From positions 1-47,321 of the forward strand of contig CAUDNR010004091.1 in NCBI GenBank assembly GCA_958430865.1: a DNA stretch of 47,321 bases, given 5' to 3'. Each line of letters begins with the position of its first letter. Positions within the stretch are counted from its first letter, which is position 1. Shown piece after piece: positions 1 to 11,953 of this stretch. The notes beneath the pieces were generated by a model. It had not been told where the DNA came from and did no database searches. It worked only from the letters and a program-made list of their open reading frames with translations. This DNA comes from Entrophospora sp. SA101. Its lineage: Eukaryota; Glomeromycota; Glomeromycetes; Entrophosporales; Entrophosporaceae. Both the position numbers and the translations under genes were made by a program.

Positions 1-258
1 TTATAATTGGTCAGCAAAATACCAAAACGAAGATTTTATATCATTTTAAAAAAGTTAACCGATAAGTTTTATTGTTCGTGACTCAAGCTTCAAAACTTAT
101 CGGCTAGCTTTTTTTTAAACTAAAAATTGGCAGAGCCTTAGCATTTTGAAAATTCCAAACTTTGTTATACACTTGAGAAATTGAGACTAAGTAAATTTAA
201 TTTTTTTCGTAGAATATCTTCTAACATATATTGATTTATTTGTATTATTTATTTTCTT
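1..258 (+). repeat. Dispersed repeat, copy 1
   Basis: This stretch is closely similar to 15563-15840 in the same orientation. Shared blocks include 'accgataagttttattgttc', 'gactcaagcttcaaaactta' and 'ttggcagagccttagcattt'. Differences are scattered substitutions and small indels. No open reading frame or terminal inverted repeat is visible, and the copy may begin before the window. It is probably a non-coding piece of a mobile element; the family is not recognised. Confidence 0.7.
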
Positions 259-463
259 TTTTTTTGTTAATATAGTGCGCGACATCTAAAAGATATCAAA
301 TGCTGTGCCGCACTGCCCAAATCTTCAAATCTCAAAATAGTAATGATACTCTTTTGTGTCATGGGTTTATAACATCACATGACTCAATCTTAAATTTTAC
401 TCAAATAAATGAATAAAACAAATATATAAAACGAATAAAACGAATAATCCGAACATGCTTTCA

Positions 464-625
464 TTAAAACCATTCATCACCAGAATCATCAGTCTCGTAA
501 ACGAAATCATTATAGTCATGTGATTTTATATAATGATCGGCGAGGATAAATAATTCCCGAACCTCTTTTAAATCACTTGCTTCAAAATTAACACAAAATC
601 CATTTTTCAGCATATATACAATCAT
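464..625 (-). CDS. Possible small protein or 3' exon (53 aa)
   Basis: An open frame on the minus strand starts at ATG 625 and stops at 464. The peptide has coding-like composition: a hydrophobic start, a charged middle (EVRELFILADHYIKSHDY) and an acidic aromatic C-terminus (DDSGDEWF). It is not recognised. It could be the last exon of a longer gene, because the region just 5' is AT-rich and I could not find a convincing upstream exon. It stands out because the surrounding 1.5 kb is otherwise full of stops. Function unknown. Confidence 0.35.
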   Translation of the reverse strand: MIVYMLKNGFCVNFEASDLKEVRELFILADHYIKSHDYNDFVYETDDSGDEWF

Positions 626-1586
626 ATATATGGTAATTGTTAGATAAAGTTAGGGACATTTTGTTAATAAAACATAAAATTTTCTACAATATATTAATAA
701 AAAATAATAAATTAAGTGAATAATGACCATATTATTAAATACCAAAGAAAATTGCCTGTTTTTAATCAAGGTATGTGTAAGTGATATTAGTTTTACCCAT
801 GTAATTTGGATTTGAAAACAACTATATAGATGAGTTGAGGGATGGTAATAGAAGTCAATAACAAGATAGCAATATATCTCCGCCTACTCTACATATACTA
901 TTTGTTCTATATATATACTATTCTTTGTGGAAGTTATATCAAATTTTCTTTTACTTTAAACAAAACGTGGGAGCTTCCTGTAATTTTACTTGGTATTTTC
1001 TGAAATAATTAATATAATTAATACGTTATTTTGTGAAAATAATTAAAATAATTAATATAATTAACTAACATCATATTTTAATGAACCTTCCGTCCATATA
1101 TGTACCTTTTTTCATTATAAATACTAAGATGTTCGTTATAGAGAGAGAAATTAATTATAAAAAAAAAAATCAGGGACAAAAGGGAGGTTCATTATAGAGA
1201 TTTTACTTAGTGTTTGTTATAGAGAGAGTGAACTGTAGCCTGTTTATTTTATTTTTTTTATTTGCTAAAGGATGTCATAAAAGAAAAGAACAATGTTATA
1301 TTAAATATTTAATATAAATGAAATAAAAATAATTTTTTTTATATTACTGTTATGTATATATAATAATAATAGTAATAGTAATAGTGTTATCATGACTACA
1401 CTAATATTTTTGATCGGCAGTCAAAAAATTATCTACTACTACTGTATCATAGTAAAATTCGTGTTTCCTACACTCTACTCTTAAAGATCGCAGTTTATCT
1501 ACTTTCCCTATTTAATGTTTTTTTAAAAATTAGTAATTTTTTTTTAAAAAAACCGTAATTATTAGTTTAAAGTTTGTTGAAAAGAA
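626..1586. other. Intergenic region with a pogo-like TIR remnant
   Basis: No gene is seen. Around 1125-1240 there are repeated blocks of the type 'gttcgttatagagagag', 'gttcattatagaga' and 'gtttgttatagagagagtga', ending in 'gaactgtag'. Read on the minus strand this resembles terminal inverted repeats of pogo/Tigger-type Tc1-mariner elements (CAGTT..CTCTCTATAAC). A matching left end was not found, so it is a degraded remnant. The last 100 bp or so is the N-myristoyltransferase promoter, without a recognisable site. Confidence 0.4.
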
Positions 1587-3376
1587 ATGAGTGGTGAAGA
1601 GATTGATAAGAATGGTAATAAAGAAAGTGAGGATGTTGATAATGTAACTGTTGATGATACAACCAAGACTGTTGTTAGTACCAATGCTACTGAAGAGACA
1701 GCAGCAGCAGCAGCATTGCAAGAAAAAGTTAGACTATTAGTTAATCAATTGGCACTTTGGGATGCAATCAATCCACAGCCTACCACTTCGGCTAGTGCCA
1801 AAGATCATAAATTTTGGAATACTCAACCTGTGCCAAAACTTGGTAATATTGATTATCATGATGATGATTGGTGACTTATTGTTATTAATTATTAATACTG
1901 TAATATCAAAATATCATTTCTACATTTAATAGATGAAGTAATTGAGAAGAATGAAGCAATAGAAAAAAATACCCCCCATGATGAAATTCGTAAAGATCCT
2001 TATAATCTACCAAAGGAATTTGAATGGACTTCGTTAGAATTAAACAATGAAAATGAGGTAACTTGCAATTAATTTAAAAATTATTAATTCATAATTAATA
2101 ATTAATGAAAAATTTGTTTTAATAGTTGAAAGAACTTTATAATCTTTTAACAAATAATTATGTGGAGGATGATGATGCAATGTTTAGGTTTGATTATTCA
2201 CCTGAATTTTTGAAATGGTAAAATATTATTATTATTTTTTTTTTGATGGAGGATTGTTATTTATGAGTGTAATTTAATTTAATTTTCATTTTTTGGGGGA
2301 ATAAAGGGCACTTATGCCACCAGGTTATTTAAAAGTTTGGCATGCTGGAGTTCGTGTTATTGCATCAAAAAAACTTGTTGCATTTGTGAGTGGGATTCCT
2401 GGAAATATTAGAATATATAATTCGTAAGATTAAATAATAATCAATTAATTATTATAATAAATAATTTTTGAATTAATTTCCTTTCCTCTTGTTTTTCTAC
2501 TTTTACTTTTTTTAATTTTATAGTAGACAAAATCTTGTTGAAATTAATTTCTTGTGTGTTCACAAGAAACTTAGAAGTAAAAGATTAGCACCTGTGTTAA
2601 TTAAAGAAATTACACGTAGATCTCACCTACAAGGAATATTTCAAGCTGTTTACACTGCTGGAGTTGTATTACCAAAACCTATTTCCAAGGCAAGGTATAA
2701 TAAATGATACTTGGTTATTAAATAATTGTTTTACAATTATCATCTAATGAGCCATTAATTAATAGTTTCTTTGTTATTTTAGATATTTTCATAGATCTCT
2801 TAATCCAAAGAAATTGGTTGAAACAAATTTTTCACGCTTACCACAAAATGTGCCATTATCACGATATGTTAAAAAATATAAAGTGTCAACTAAAACTGTA
2901 ACACCTGGAATTAGAGAAATGTTAGAAAAAGATGCTTCAGCAGTTAGAAATTTATTAAATTCATACATGGAAAAATTTGATTTTGTGCCTGAATTTAAAA
3001 ATGATGATGAAATCAAACATTGGATTTTACCTAGAGAAAATGTTGTCTGGTCATATGTTGTTGAGGTTATTATTGTTATTAATAATGATGATGATAATAT
3101 TAATAAGATTATTGCAATATATTTAATTGAACATTTCTAATTTTAAAATATTATCATTTAGGATACAGAAACTAAAGAAATCACAGACTTTTTTTCATTT
3201 TATTATTTACCTTCATCAGTTATTGGTAATCCAACACATAAAACTATAAATGCAGTTTATCTTTTTTATTATGCAATTAAAGAAACTGATGAAGAAGGAA
3301 TTAAAGGAAAATTGCAGTCATTAATGAAAGATGCTTTGATTTTGGCTAAATTAGTTTAGTATATTTAATATATATA

Positions 3377-3415
<39 letters not shown>

Positions 3416-3601
3416 TTAATTTTTTCCCACATTTTATAACAGAAAAATGTTGATGTTTTTAATTGCCTTGATATTATGGATAATAAAGTATTTATTAATG
3501 ATCTTAAATTTGGTGCAGGTGATGGATATTTAAATTATTACATGTATAATTGGAGATGTAAAGATACAACAAGTGAAAAAGTTGGAATTGTAATGTTATA
3601 A
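1587..3601 (+). CDS. NMT1: Glycylpeptide N-tetradecanoyltransferase (N-myristoyltransferase)
   Basis: This enzyme transfers myristate from myristoyl-CoA to the N-terminal glycine of cytosolic proteins. I join eight exons: 1587-1842, 1933-2057, 2126-2217, 2307-2423, 2524-2694, 2783-3065, 3162-3353 and 3443-3601. All introns are GT..AG, giving 1395 nt and 464 aa, the usual family length. Family landmarks are [11 protein letters not shown] near residue 75, the segment [19 protein letters not shown], the IRRS-like [18 protein letters not shown] block, and the C-terminal [16 protein letters not shown] region ending in a hydrophobic tail (GIVML), whose terminal carboxylate serves as catalytic base in known NMTs. 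The N-terminus is acidic with a short Ala run. The last intron contains a long (TA)n tract. The start is the first ATG of the frame. Confidence 0.95.
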
Positions 3602-3759
3602 TTATATATATATTATGTATAAATTATTATTATTTAAATTATTAATTTTATTTTTGTTATTAAATGAAAAATAATTCTTTTGCTTTTTAAATTCATTTCC
3701 CTACCTACCTACCTATGTATTTAAATCTTTAATCTTTCTTTAAATCATTGTTTTTGAAC

Positions 3760-4977
3760 TTAAACTCCACCTTTTGTCATAATAAATATTTCTAAACAAT
3801 TGGCAGTGTATATATCTCCTTCTACAGCTGATGTAAATGCATATTTTGTGATAATAAACACTTTATCAAGTTATAATAACATTTTTCAACATTCAGTTGA
3901 TTATTAAATTCAACCTGAATTAGATGCACATGTAAAATACAATTAATAATTATGATAAGATTTTAATAACATATGGTTAACACAATAATAGTAATAGTAA
4001 TAATGTATCACCAGCGTAAAAATTTTTTACTTGATTATCTAGAAAAGGTTGAACCAATGTTGCTGTTAATTCTCCGGTACAACAAATCAATGGTTCATAT
4101 GAACCAACTGGATCAAAACTATAAGCAACTCCTTTTCCTATATGTCAAATTAACATGGATTGATTGATATATGCAGTTAATGAAAATAATATTCAACATT
4201 CACCATTTCATCAAGTCTAGTTAAATATATTGAAAATATAATACAGAAAAAATCACTTCATATATAATGTAATTGAAAGCATTTGAGCTGAAGCTGGTGT
4301 TGTCATCTCTTTATCATGTGCATGTTTGTACCACTTGGATATTAGATGTCAAACTTGAAACCGAAACATCAGGAGCTAAAAACGAGGTTGGGACAGAAAG
4401 TTATACGAATAAAATCTCATCTTATTTTTATCTTTCTGAACCGTTACTAATTTATTTTGTATTTCCGGACCGTTAGGAACTCCTATTTCGGCTTGGTAAC
4501 TAGTTTTTTCTTTAAGCGAAGTGAAAAAATTGTCAAATTCTACCAAAAACTTCTCAATTTTGGTCTTTTCCGCAAAAATTTAATAATTTACTTAAATTTA
4601 AATTTGAATATAAATTAATCCAATTGATGAACTTCTATCATTTTTAACCAATGCAATACCATCTGTTCCAAATCCATTAGAAGCAATCAATTAATGCATC
4701 AATAAAGCGGATATAAAGCAACACATCTACTTACAATTTAAAAGTTTTAAGAGCATATCTTGAATTAATCAAGTGTCATGAACTTTAATGAGTATTAGAT
4801 GCTAATTTACAAAAGTCTTTGCCTGCATTGCTAATGATTTGCTTTGTTGTTTATTAAAAATAACTTTAGTTAATTAAAATTCCATTATTATCATTATATT
4901 AAAAAAAAACCAAAATTTTACATACCTCCATTATCATCATATGAATAAAAAAAACTGGAACCAAAATCAAAAATCAT
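3760..4977 (-). pseudogene. Decayed proteasome subunit beta type-6 gene (PRE7/PSMB1-like)
   Basis: Minus-strand translation recovers ordered fragments of a proteasome beta-6 subunit. From high to low coordinates they are YDDNGG followed by a GTATGT donor (about 4940); AGKDFCKLASNT, then NSRYALKTFKL; ASNGFGTDGIALVK; WYKHAHDKEMTTPASAQMLS; GKGVAYSFDPVGSYEP; QPFLDNQVKNF; NNQLNVEK; and LDKVFIITKYAFTSAVEGD..CLEIFIMTKGGV with a stop at 3760. Pieces lie in different frames with stops between them, and about 250 bp of unrelated DNA at roughly 4345-4600 interrupts the coding order. An intron remnant suggests a DNA-level rather than retro-copied origin. Beta-6 is essential in eukaryotes, so an intact copy should exist elsewhere. 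It lies head to head with the intact beta-5 gene, about 107 bp start to start. Confidence 0.85.
4345..4600. repeat. Insertion within the decayed beta-6 gene
   Basis: This stretch separates the homologous blocks ASNGFGTDGIALVK and WYKHAHDKEMTT of the decayed beta-6 gene. In the family these are joined by only a few residues. It encodes nothing recognisable and has no clear terminal repeats. It may be a small non-autonomous element or a decayed intron. Boundaries are approximate. Confidence 0.4.
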
Positions 4978-5084
4978 GATTATTGCCAATCCCCAGTAGA
5001 AAATTCATTTATAAAATGTATGATGTGTACTGTGTAACCAAATGTCAAATTTATTAGATCAAAAAAAAAATTTAAAATTAAACC

Positions 5085-6474
5085 ATGGATACTTTTGTTA
5101 ATAATTTTAGAAAAACTACCTTTTCCTCAATCGATAGAAATGTATTTAATGAATTTCTTGGTTATGGAGGACGCGGATTTGATGATGCAAATGAATTTGC
5201 CAGTCCAAATTTCGAATTTCCAGCTTGCCATAATGTAAGAGTTCTTTTATAAAGAAACTAATTGATTGAGTTTGGTATTGCTTTGTGATTTACAAATATA
5301 TAAATACGTAGCCAGTTGAATTCTTAAAAGCACATACTGACAAGGATTCCAAAGAAGAATGTCGTATAAAGTTAGATCATGGTACAACGACTCTTGCTTT
5401 TAAATTCAATTCAGGAATTGTTGTTGCCGTAGATTCTAGAGCTTCATCTGGAGAATACATTGGTAATTATAATAGAATCAAAATAATATTTTCATAATTT
5501 GTAATTACTAATATAATGATAATTATATATTATTTATATATTTATAATTATAATTATTATTTTTCAAATATTAGCGTCAGCAACTGTGAAAAAAGTTATT
5601 GAAATAAACCCATATCTTTTGGGAACTATGGCAGGCGGCGCTGCTGACTGTTCGTTTTGGGAAAGAGAACTCGGTCGTCGATGCAGGTAAATCAATTAAT
5701 CAATCAATAAATCTATCATCTTTGTAAACCATTTATTCATTTATATTATCAATTATATTAGATTGCATGAATTAAGAAACAAAGAACGTATTTCGGTAGC
5801 AGCTGCATCGAAATTATTAGCAAATATGGTTTACCCTTATAAAGGAATGGACCTTTCCATGGTATTTACAATATCTCATATCATATATTGTTATATATAT
5901 ATATGGTAGTATGTTATTATGTAACACCTTATTTATTATTATCATTATCATTATTTAGGGAACCATGGTAACTGGATGGGACAAAACAGTTAGTAATCTT
6001 TTTTAATTCTCTACTTTTTTTGACCAAATTTTCATAGAATTTAATCAACCAATCGATTCCTTTTGATTTTCTTTGCTTTATTTTAAAGGGACCTAATTTG
6101 TTTTATGTTGATTCAGATGGTTCAAGATTGAAAGGAGAAAGGTTTTCAGTTGGATCAGGATCAACATTTGCTTATGGTGTAATGGATAGTGAATTTGATT
6201 ATGATATGAGCGTAAAGGATGCTTTAGAATTGGGAAGACGTTCAGTTTATCAAGCAACTTATAGAGATGGTGCATCTGGCGGATCAATTAATGGTTAGTA
6301 AAAAAAATCTATTATTATTATAATTAAAAATTTTTGCTAACATAATTTTTTTATTTAGTTTATCATGTAAAAGAATTAGGTTGGGAATACATGGGAAATT
6401 ATGATGTTTACGATTTACATTGGGAATATCAAGACCAGCCCAAACCAAGACTAACCGCTCAACAAATGATTTAA
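5085..6474 (+). CDS. PRE2: 20S proteasome subunit beta type-5 (chymotrypsin-like)
   Basis: This is the catalytic beta-5 subunit of the 20S core. Seven exons (5085-5234, 5312-5462, 5575-5686, 5762-5861, 5959-5988, 6089-6293, 6359-6474) give 864 nt and 287 aa. A propeptide of about 77 residues precedes the conserved HG|TTTLAF processing site, so the nucleophile Thr becomes residue 1 of the mature chain. The family blocks [60 protein letters not shown] and [26 protein letters not shown] follow in order, with Lys33 and Asp17 equivalents present. The 30-nt fifth exon is unusually small but in frame. The promoter is the gap of about 107 bp shared with the decayed beta-6 gene. No PACE box (GGTGGCAAA) is visible. 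Confidence 0.97.
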
Positions 6475-6583
6475 TAAATATTAATTTTTTTTTTGTTTAA
6501 ATAAATAAATGTTAACATATTATATAAGTCATAAATTATTGTCATTACTATATGATTTTTATTATTTTTTTTTTTTTATTAAA

Positions 6584-8905
6584 TTAAGCTTTATCTGTTT
6601 TTTCTTCAATTGGTTTCATTGCAGGGAAAAGTAAAACCTATTTTATAACAAAAAAAATTTATTATATTTTTAATCATCCAATAAAGATATATTCCGAAAT
6701 AAAAATATTACCTCTTTGATATTAGAGCTATCGGTTAAAAACATGGTAAGACGATCAATTCCCATTCCCCATCCACCACTTCCAAAATAAAATAAGTTCA
6801 GATAAATAAAATAAAAAAAATACAATTACCACACAAGGAAAAAATTTAAACTTACGTTGGAGGTAATCCATATTCCAAACTTGTACAAAAAGTCTCATCA
6901 ATAAGTTGTGCTTCATCATCACCTTGTTCTTTCTGACGCGCTTGTTCCTCAAAACGGTCTCGTTGATCAAATGGATCGTTTAATTCAGTATAGGCATTGC
7001 ATATTTCTTTGGTCGCCACAAACAATTCAAATCGTTCACAAAGTCCAGGAATATCTCGATGACCCTTGGCTAATGGTGACATCATTTGTGGATGTCCAAC
7101 AATAAACGTTGGTGACACACAATCAACTTCAATAAAATCTCCAACAAGCTAATTAAAAAAGAATTATTATCAATAATTAATTTTTTTTTTTTTTTTTTGA
7201 AAAATCACAAGAAAAAAATTTTAATCGATTTTTTTACTTTATCTAATAATCTTGAGTTGGTTCTTGGTGACGAACATTCAACTTCATGTTTTTTACAAAG
7301 CTCTAAAAGAAACTTGTTAGTTTCTTCAGTGTGCAATTCAGAAGCCGGCGGAAACTTGACATTCAATTTTGTTTCCAATGTTTCAATAATATTAAACCGT
7401 TTAAAAGGCGGTGTGAAATCTATATCCATTGCTGGTCCATCAGGTCCGTGTGGATGATAAACGAGCTTGTAATCGCCTTTAATGGACTTGATCATACCCG
7501 ATAACATCTTCTCAGTAATCTCCATCAAATCATACATGTCAGCATACGCCATATAAAATTCACATGTTGTAAATTCTGGGTTGTGTGTTAAGTCAATTGA
7601 TTCATTACGAAACTGACGTCCAATCTCATAAACTCTATCCAATCCACCGACAATCAACATCTTCAAGTATAATTCTGGTGCCACTCTCATGAACAAATCA
7701 AGTTTAAGATCGTTATGATGAGTGATAAATGGTTTGGCTGTTGCACCACCTGCAATCATATTCATCATAGGTGTTTCCACCTCAAGAAATTCAAGATCAT
7801 CCAAGAACTTTCTGACATAATTAATAATTTTGGATCTAACTATAAATTTGTCTCGAACATTATTATTCATAATCAAATCCAAATATCGTTGCCGATACCG
7901 TGTTTCCTGATCCTTAAATCCATAATGTGCTTTAGGTAACATGCGTAGGCAAGGCGAGAGAAGTATAATATCTTTAGGAAAAATAGATAATTCTCCACGT
8001 TTGGATTTTCCTGGACATCCATATACTCCCACGATATCACCACGCCGAAGTATATCATGAACTTCATTAAAATCTCTTTCTGAGTCTCTAATATATTATT
8101 ATTAATAAGATATATATATATATAGAAAACTTTCAAAAATAAATTATTCCAATTATTTTATTATCGTTACTTACTGTGCTTGAGCCATGATTTGAATTTT
8201 AACACCTTCAGAGTGCAAATCATAAAATCTTAATTTAGCACCACTTGCTCTTTTATTATGAATTCTGCCAGCTACATGAACCACTTCATCCAAATGTTGT
8301 CCCGGTTCAAGATTTTCATATTTTTTAATAAAGGTTGGAATGGAAATATCTACATGGAATTTATACGGATAAGGACTTGGATTATGAGATTCTCGAAGTT
8401 TTCGAACTAGCTTAGATCGAATTTCAAAATATTGCTATTTATTTATTTAATAAAAAAAATTTTTTGTTGATAATTTATTTAACTGAAAAAAATTTTTTTT
8501 TATTAGTAATTTTTTACGTTTGGATTTAAATCTTCTTCTAAAGCTTCAGCATTTTCCCCTTTCTCGACTTTTACTGTAGCTGTAGAAGTTGTTGCCTAAA
8601 CATGAATATCATAATAAATATATAATAATTATTAGATATTACAATCAATTGATTATTAAATTGTTATAGATTATTGCAAAGAAAGAACCATAGTCATTGA
8701 TATACCTTCTTTTCCTCTTTTTCTCTCTTTTTAAGACGTCTTTTGAATTCACTTTTTTTTTACCAAAAAAGAAATCTATAAATATCCCAGTCAAAACAAT
8801 TTATTTTTGAAATAAAAAATCTTATAACCTTTTAGATACTCTTTCCCCAGTAACTTCGTCTAGAATAAGGTTTTCTTGGTTTTCTTTAGCTTCTATCGTA
8901 CTCAT
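6584..8905 (-). CDS. KRS1: Lysyl-tRNA synthetase, class II, cytosolic type
   Basis: It charges tRNA-Lys with lysine in an ATP-dependent reaction. Eight exons in transcript order (8905-8829, 8751-8706, 8595-8518, 8434-8175, 8087-7238, 7148-6856, 6778-6712, 6637-6584) give 1725 nt and 574 aa, the normal length for a eukaryotic cytosolic enzyme. The N-terminus has the [16 protein letters not shown] basic helix typical of eukaryotic LysRS. An OB-fold tRNA anticodon-binding domain follows ([20 protein letters not shown]). The class II catalytic core has motif 1 ([10 protein letters not shown]), motif 2 ([20 protein letters not shown]) and motif 3 ([17 protein letters not shown]), then the terminal block [13 protein letters not shown]. 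No mitochondrial leader is seen, though alternative transcripts cannot be excluded. It is tail to tail with the beta-5 gene, about 110 bp apart. Confidence 0.97.
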
Positions 8906-9281
8906 TTTTTTTTTAATTAGAGATCAAAAATTCAAATGTCGATCAGATAATCGGCTGCTACAGGGATAACGTAAGCCGGATGGACTTTTGATTAATCTTG
9001 GGGTTCAAATTTATTGTGGTGGCTTAAATATCTGTGGCTGTTTATTTTTTAATTTTCAGATTATCAAATTATCAAAGGAATAATGTATGATTTTATTTTA
9101 TTAATAAAATTCTTTTTCTATTGCTAATTACAATATAAAAAAATAATCAAATAATTTTTATGTTTAAGAATTAATTAAAAAAAAATTTTGTATATTTATA
9201 TTTATATATTTATATGATTGATTATTATATATGCATTATATTTTTTTCTTGAATTGTTTGATTAATTAATTAACCTTAACA
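8906..9281. other. Intergenic: LysRS promoter and PEPCK 3' end
   Basis: This is AT-rich DNA apart from a more GC-rich patch at about 8940-8990 close to the LysRS start, which is probably promoter. No tRNA, repeat or open frame is recognised. Confidence 0.4.
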
Positions 9282-11393
9282 CTAAAGATTTGGACCAGCG
9301 GCAACTACTTCAGAAGTTGTTTTATCTTGATAATTTTTAAAGTTTCCAACGAAACGCTCAGCCAATTTTCTTCTTGTGTTGATGAATTCATCTTTTGATC
9401 CTTTCCAAGTTTTCTCTGGATTTAAAATTTCAGATGGTACGCCGCTAACAGTTTTTGGAATATTCAAATTGAACACACCGTAGTTCTCATACTCTGTATC
9501 TTTAGCAGTCAATTCATCATTATGGATTGCATCAATTATGGCACGTGAATATTTCAATTTGATTCTTTCCCCAACACCATAAGCACCGCCACTCCATCCT
9601 GTATTAACTAACCAGGCATTAGCCTTATGGTGTTCCATTTTATCTGCCAACATTTGTGCATAACGAGCTGGATGCAAGACTAAAAAGGGTTGACCGAAAC
9701 AGGCAGAAAATGTTGCCTCGGGTTCTGTGATGCCATCTTCTGTACCTGCGATCTTGGCCGTGTAACCGGAAATGAAATGATACATAGCTTGCGCTGATGA
9801 AAGTTTTGATACTGGTGGGAGTACACCGTATGCGTCACAGGTGAGAAGAATTATATTTTTTGGATGACTGGTTGACACACAGGGTATCTTGGCATTTGGA
9901 ATGTATTCAATTGGATAGGCACAACGTGTATTTTCTGTTAATGAACTGTCGTCATAATTGACTGACCGAGTGTATTGATCATAAACAACATTCTCCAATA
10001 CTGAACCAAATCGAATTGCATTGAAAATCTCGGGTTCTTTTTCTGGTGACAGGTTTATACATTTTGCATAACACCCACCCTCGATGTTGAAGACATTATC
10101 GTCGGACCAACAATGTTCATCATCGCCAATCAAATATCGTTTTGGATCTGCTGAAAGTGTTGTCTTCCCAGTACCTGACAATCCAAAAAACACTGATACA
10201 TCACCATCTGAACCTTCATTGGCAGATGAATGTAATGACAATACATTATGTTTTACCGGCATCAAATAATGCATAACTGTGAAACTATATAATATATAAA
10301 TGTAAATGGGTAAATAATATAATTCTAAAAATAGATGTTTTTTTTACACGCACTCTCTTTCTTTACCAAACAACGATAACAAATAATACTTACACTCCTT
10401 TTTTCATTTCTCCAGCATATTCAGTTCCCAAGATTACCATTTCGTTTAATTTGAAATTGATAGCAACAGAGGTTGTGGAAGTCATTCCGGTGGTATAACG
10501 ATTGGCAGGGAAAGCACCAGCATTATAAATGGTAAAATCAGGTGATCCATAATTTTCTTGTTCTTGAGGAGTTGGACGAATCAACATATTTCTCATGAAC
10601 AAAGCATGATAAGCACGAGCACATACTACACGAACTTTAATTCTGTATTTTGGATCCCATCCAGCAAAACCATCAAAAACATAAATTCTTTTACGAGTGT
10701 TTAAGTAATCAACTGCGCGTTCACGATTGATGAGGAATACATGTTCAGGTAATTTAGTATTTACGGGACCCCACTATATTTTAAAAAAAGTAGGTGAATG
10801 ATATATATATGAATTTTAGTGTAATTTAATTGGTCAAATTTTATTTTGAAAATTGGATTGGTCAATTAAAACAAATATAAACAAACACTTACCCAAATAT
10901 CATTGGTTGAACTAGGCTCGTCAACAATACGTTTATCTTTTGGAGAGCGACCTTTCTTATTACCGGAGGCAGTAACTAAGGCACCGGCGGAAGAAATGGC
11001 AGAACCTTCTTCATATTTTAAAGCATCTTCGTATAATTGGGCGACTGAAGGATTCCATTTAATAGCAACACGATCGTAATCGATGTGTGCGTTTTCATGA
11101 AGCTCTTCTTCTACTTTTGTGTGATTTGAACTCTTCATTTGTGAATTGATAAATAATGATGAAGCAGTAGAATGATACTTGAAGTAAAAATAATTTTTGT
11201 TTTTACAAGAAGAAATTTTAGAGAGTTTCTTAAAATTATTATTATTATTATTAATTGTATTGTTATTAATATTATTACAATTGATGGATGAAAAGAATTT
11301 TTTTGTTTGAAGATTTTGAAATTTAGAAAATTTTCTAGAAATAAGAAGAGGCGAAAATTGAGGTTTATATACAAGTCGAGGTAATGAGTTCAT
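9282..11393 (-). CDS. PCK1: Phosphoenolpyruvate carboxykinase (ATP)
   Basis: It converts oxaloacetate and ATP to phosphoenolpyruvate, ADP and CO2, the committed gluconeogenic step. Three exons in transcript order (11393-10893, 10773-10394, 10284-9282) give 1884 nt and 627 aa, longer than the roughly 550 aa of typical fungal enzymes. The core is complete: [13 protein letters not shown], the P-loop [11 protein letters not shown] near residues 328-338, the metal site [57 protein letters not shown]. The extra length is N-terminal. Residues 1-85 are rich in K, R, S and N with no acidic residue, and hold [20 protein letters not shown] and an Asn run, so they look like a mitochondrial presequence. 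An internal ATG at 11138 (Met86) would start a protein of normal length. Four CGG-N7-CGG elements lie upstream. Confidence 0.96.
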
Positions 11394-11574
11394 TGATGCT
11401 ATTTATTGGATTATCTAGTATTTATATTTATTTATATCAAAAAATCAAAAACTTGAGCTTTTAAAATTTTTTAAAAATAAAACACAAAATTTAATTGATT
11501 AAAATTTTAACAAAAAAAATTTTTAATTTATATATACATTTAAATATGCATGCATAAATGTGAGAACTACGTAT

Positions 11575-11587
11575 CGGAAGAAAACGG
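11575..11587 (+). promoter_or_regulatory. CGG-N7-CGG element 1 (candidate Zn2Cys6 site)
   Basis: The sequence is CGGAAGAAAACGG, about 180 bp upstream of the first PEPCK ATG. In the PEPCK sense direction it reads CCG-N7-CCG. Confidence 0.5.
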
Positions 11588-11667
11588 CGAGACGTTTATA
11601 AACAAGCAATTGGTTTCTGTATCTGATGGCTTGCATACACGTTTAATATATATATAGAAGAGTGTGC

Positions 11668-11680
11668 CGGAAGAAGACGG
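11668..11680 (+). promoter_or_regulatory. CGG-N7-CGG element 2
   Basis: The sequence is CGGAAGAAGACGG. It is nearly identical to element 1, one base differing in the spacer, and lies 93 bp further upstream. Confidence 0.5.
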
Positions 11681-11851
11681 TTGAAAGTGAATGAGCGTGT
11701 TTCGTGAAAATGATTAAAAAAGTTCGAAAAAAATATTTGAAATTAGAAAATTTTCATTTTTCCTTTATTGATTATTTGTTTGTAAAATTTATTCTAAAAT
11801 TCGTCAAATCATTTAAATATTTTCCTACTTCTTTCTTTAAACGATAATTAT

Positions 11852-11864
11852 CGGAACGGGACGG
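11852..11864 (+). promoter_or_regulatory. CGG-N7-CGG element 3
   Basis: The sequence is CGGAACGGGACGG. The outer CGG triplets are spaced by 7 bases, and a third CGG lies in the middle. Confidence 0.5.
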
Positions 11865-11953
11865 ATTTATTTATAATTTGTTGATTTATTTATATAAGTA
11901 CATATTATTTAGAAAGACATTAAAACGCTCCAATTATTATTATTTGTTATTCC

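Noticed and set aside
3973..4476. Plus-strand frames 3973-4167 and 4273-4476 as small genes
   Set aside because: They lie antisense to recognisable proteasome beta-6 fragments or in the insertion within that pseudogene.
8940..9010. Possible tRNA because of a 'ggttcaaat' T-loop-like word
   Set aside because: No acceptor stem, D arm or anticodon arm can be paired around it.
11640..11660. TATA-like run (tatatatatag) as the PEPCK TATA box
   Set aside because: It is about 250 bp from the ATG and similar runs occur everywhere in this AT-rich DNA, so it is not specific.
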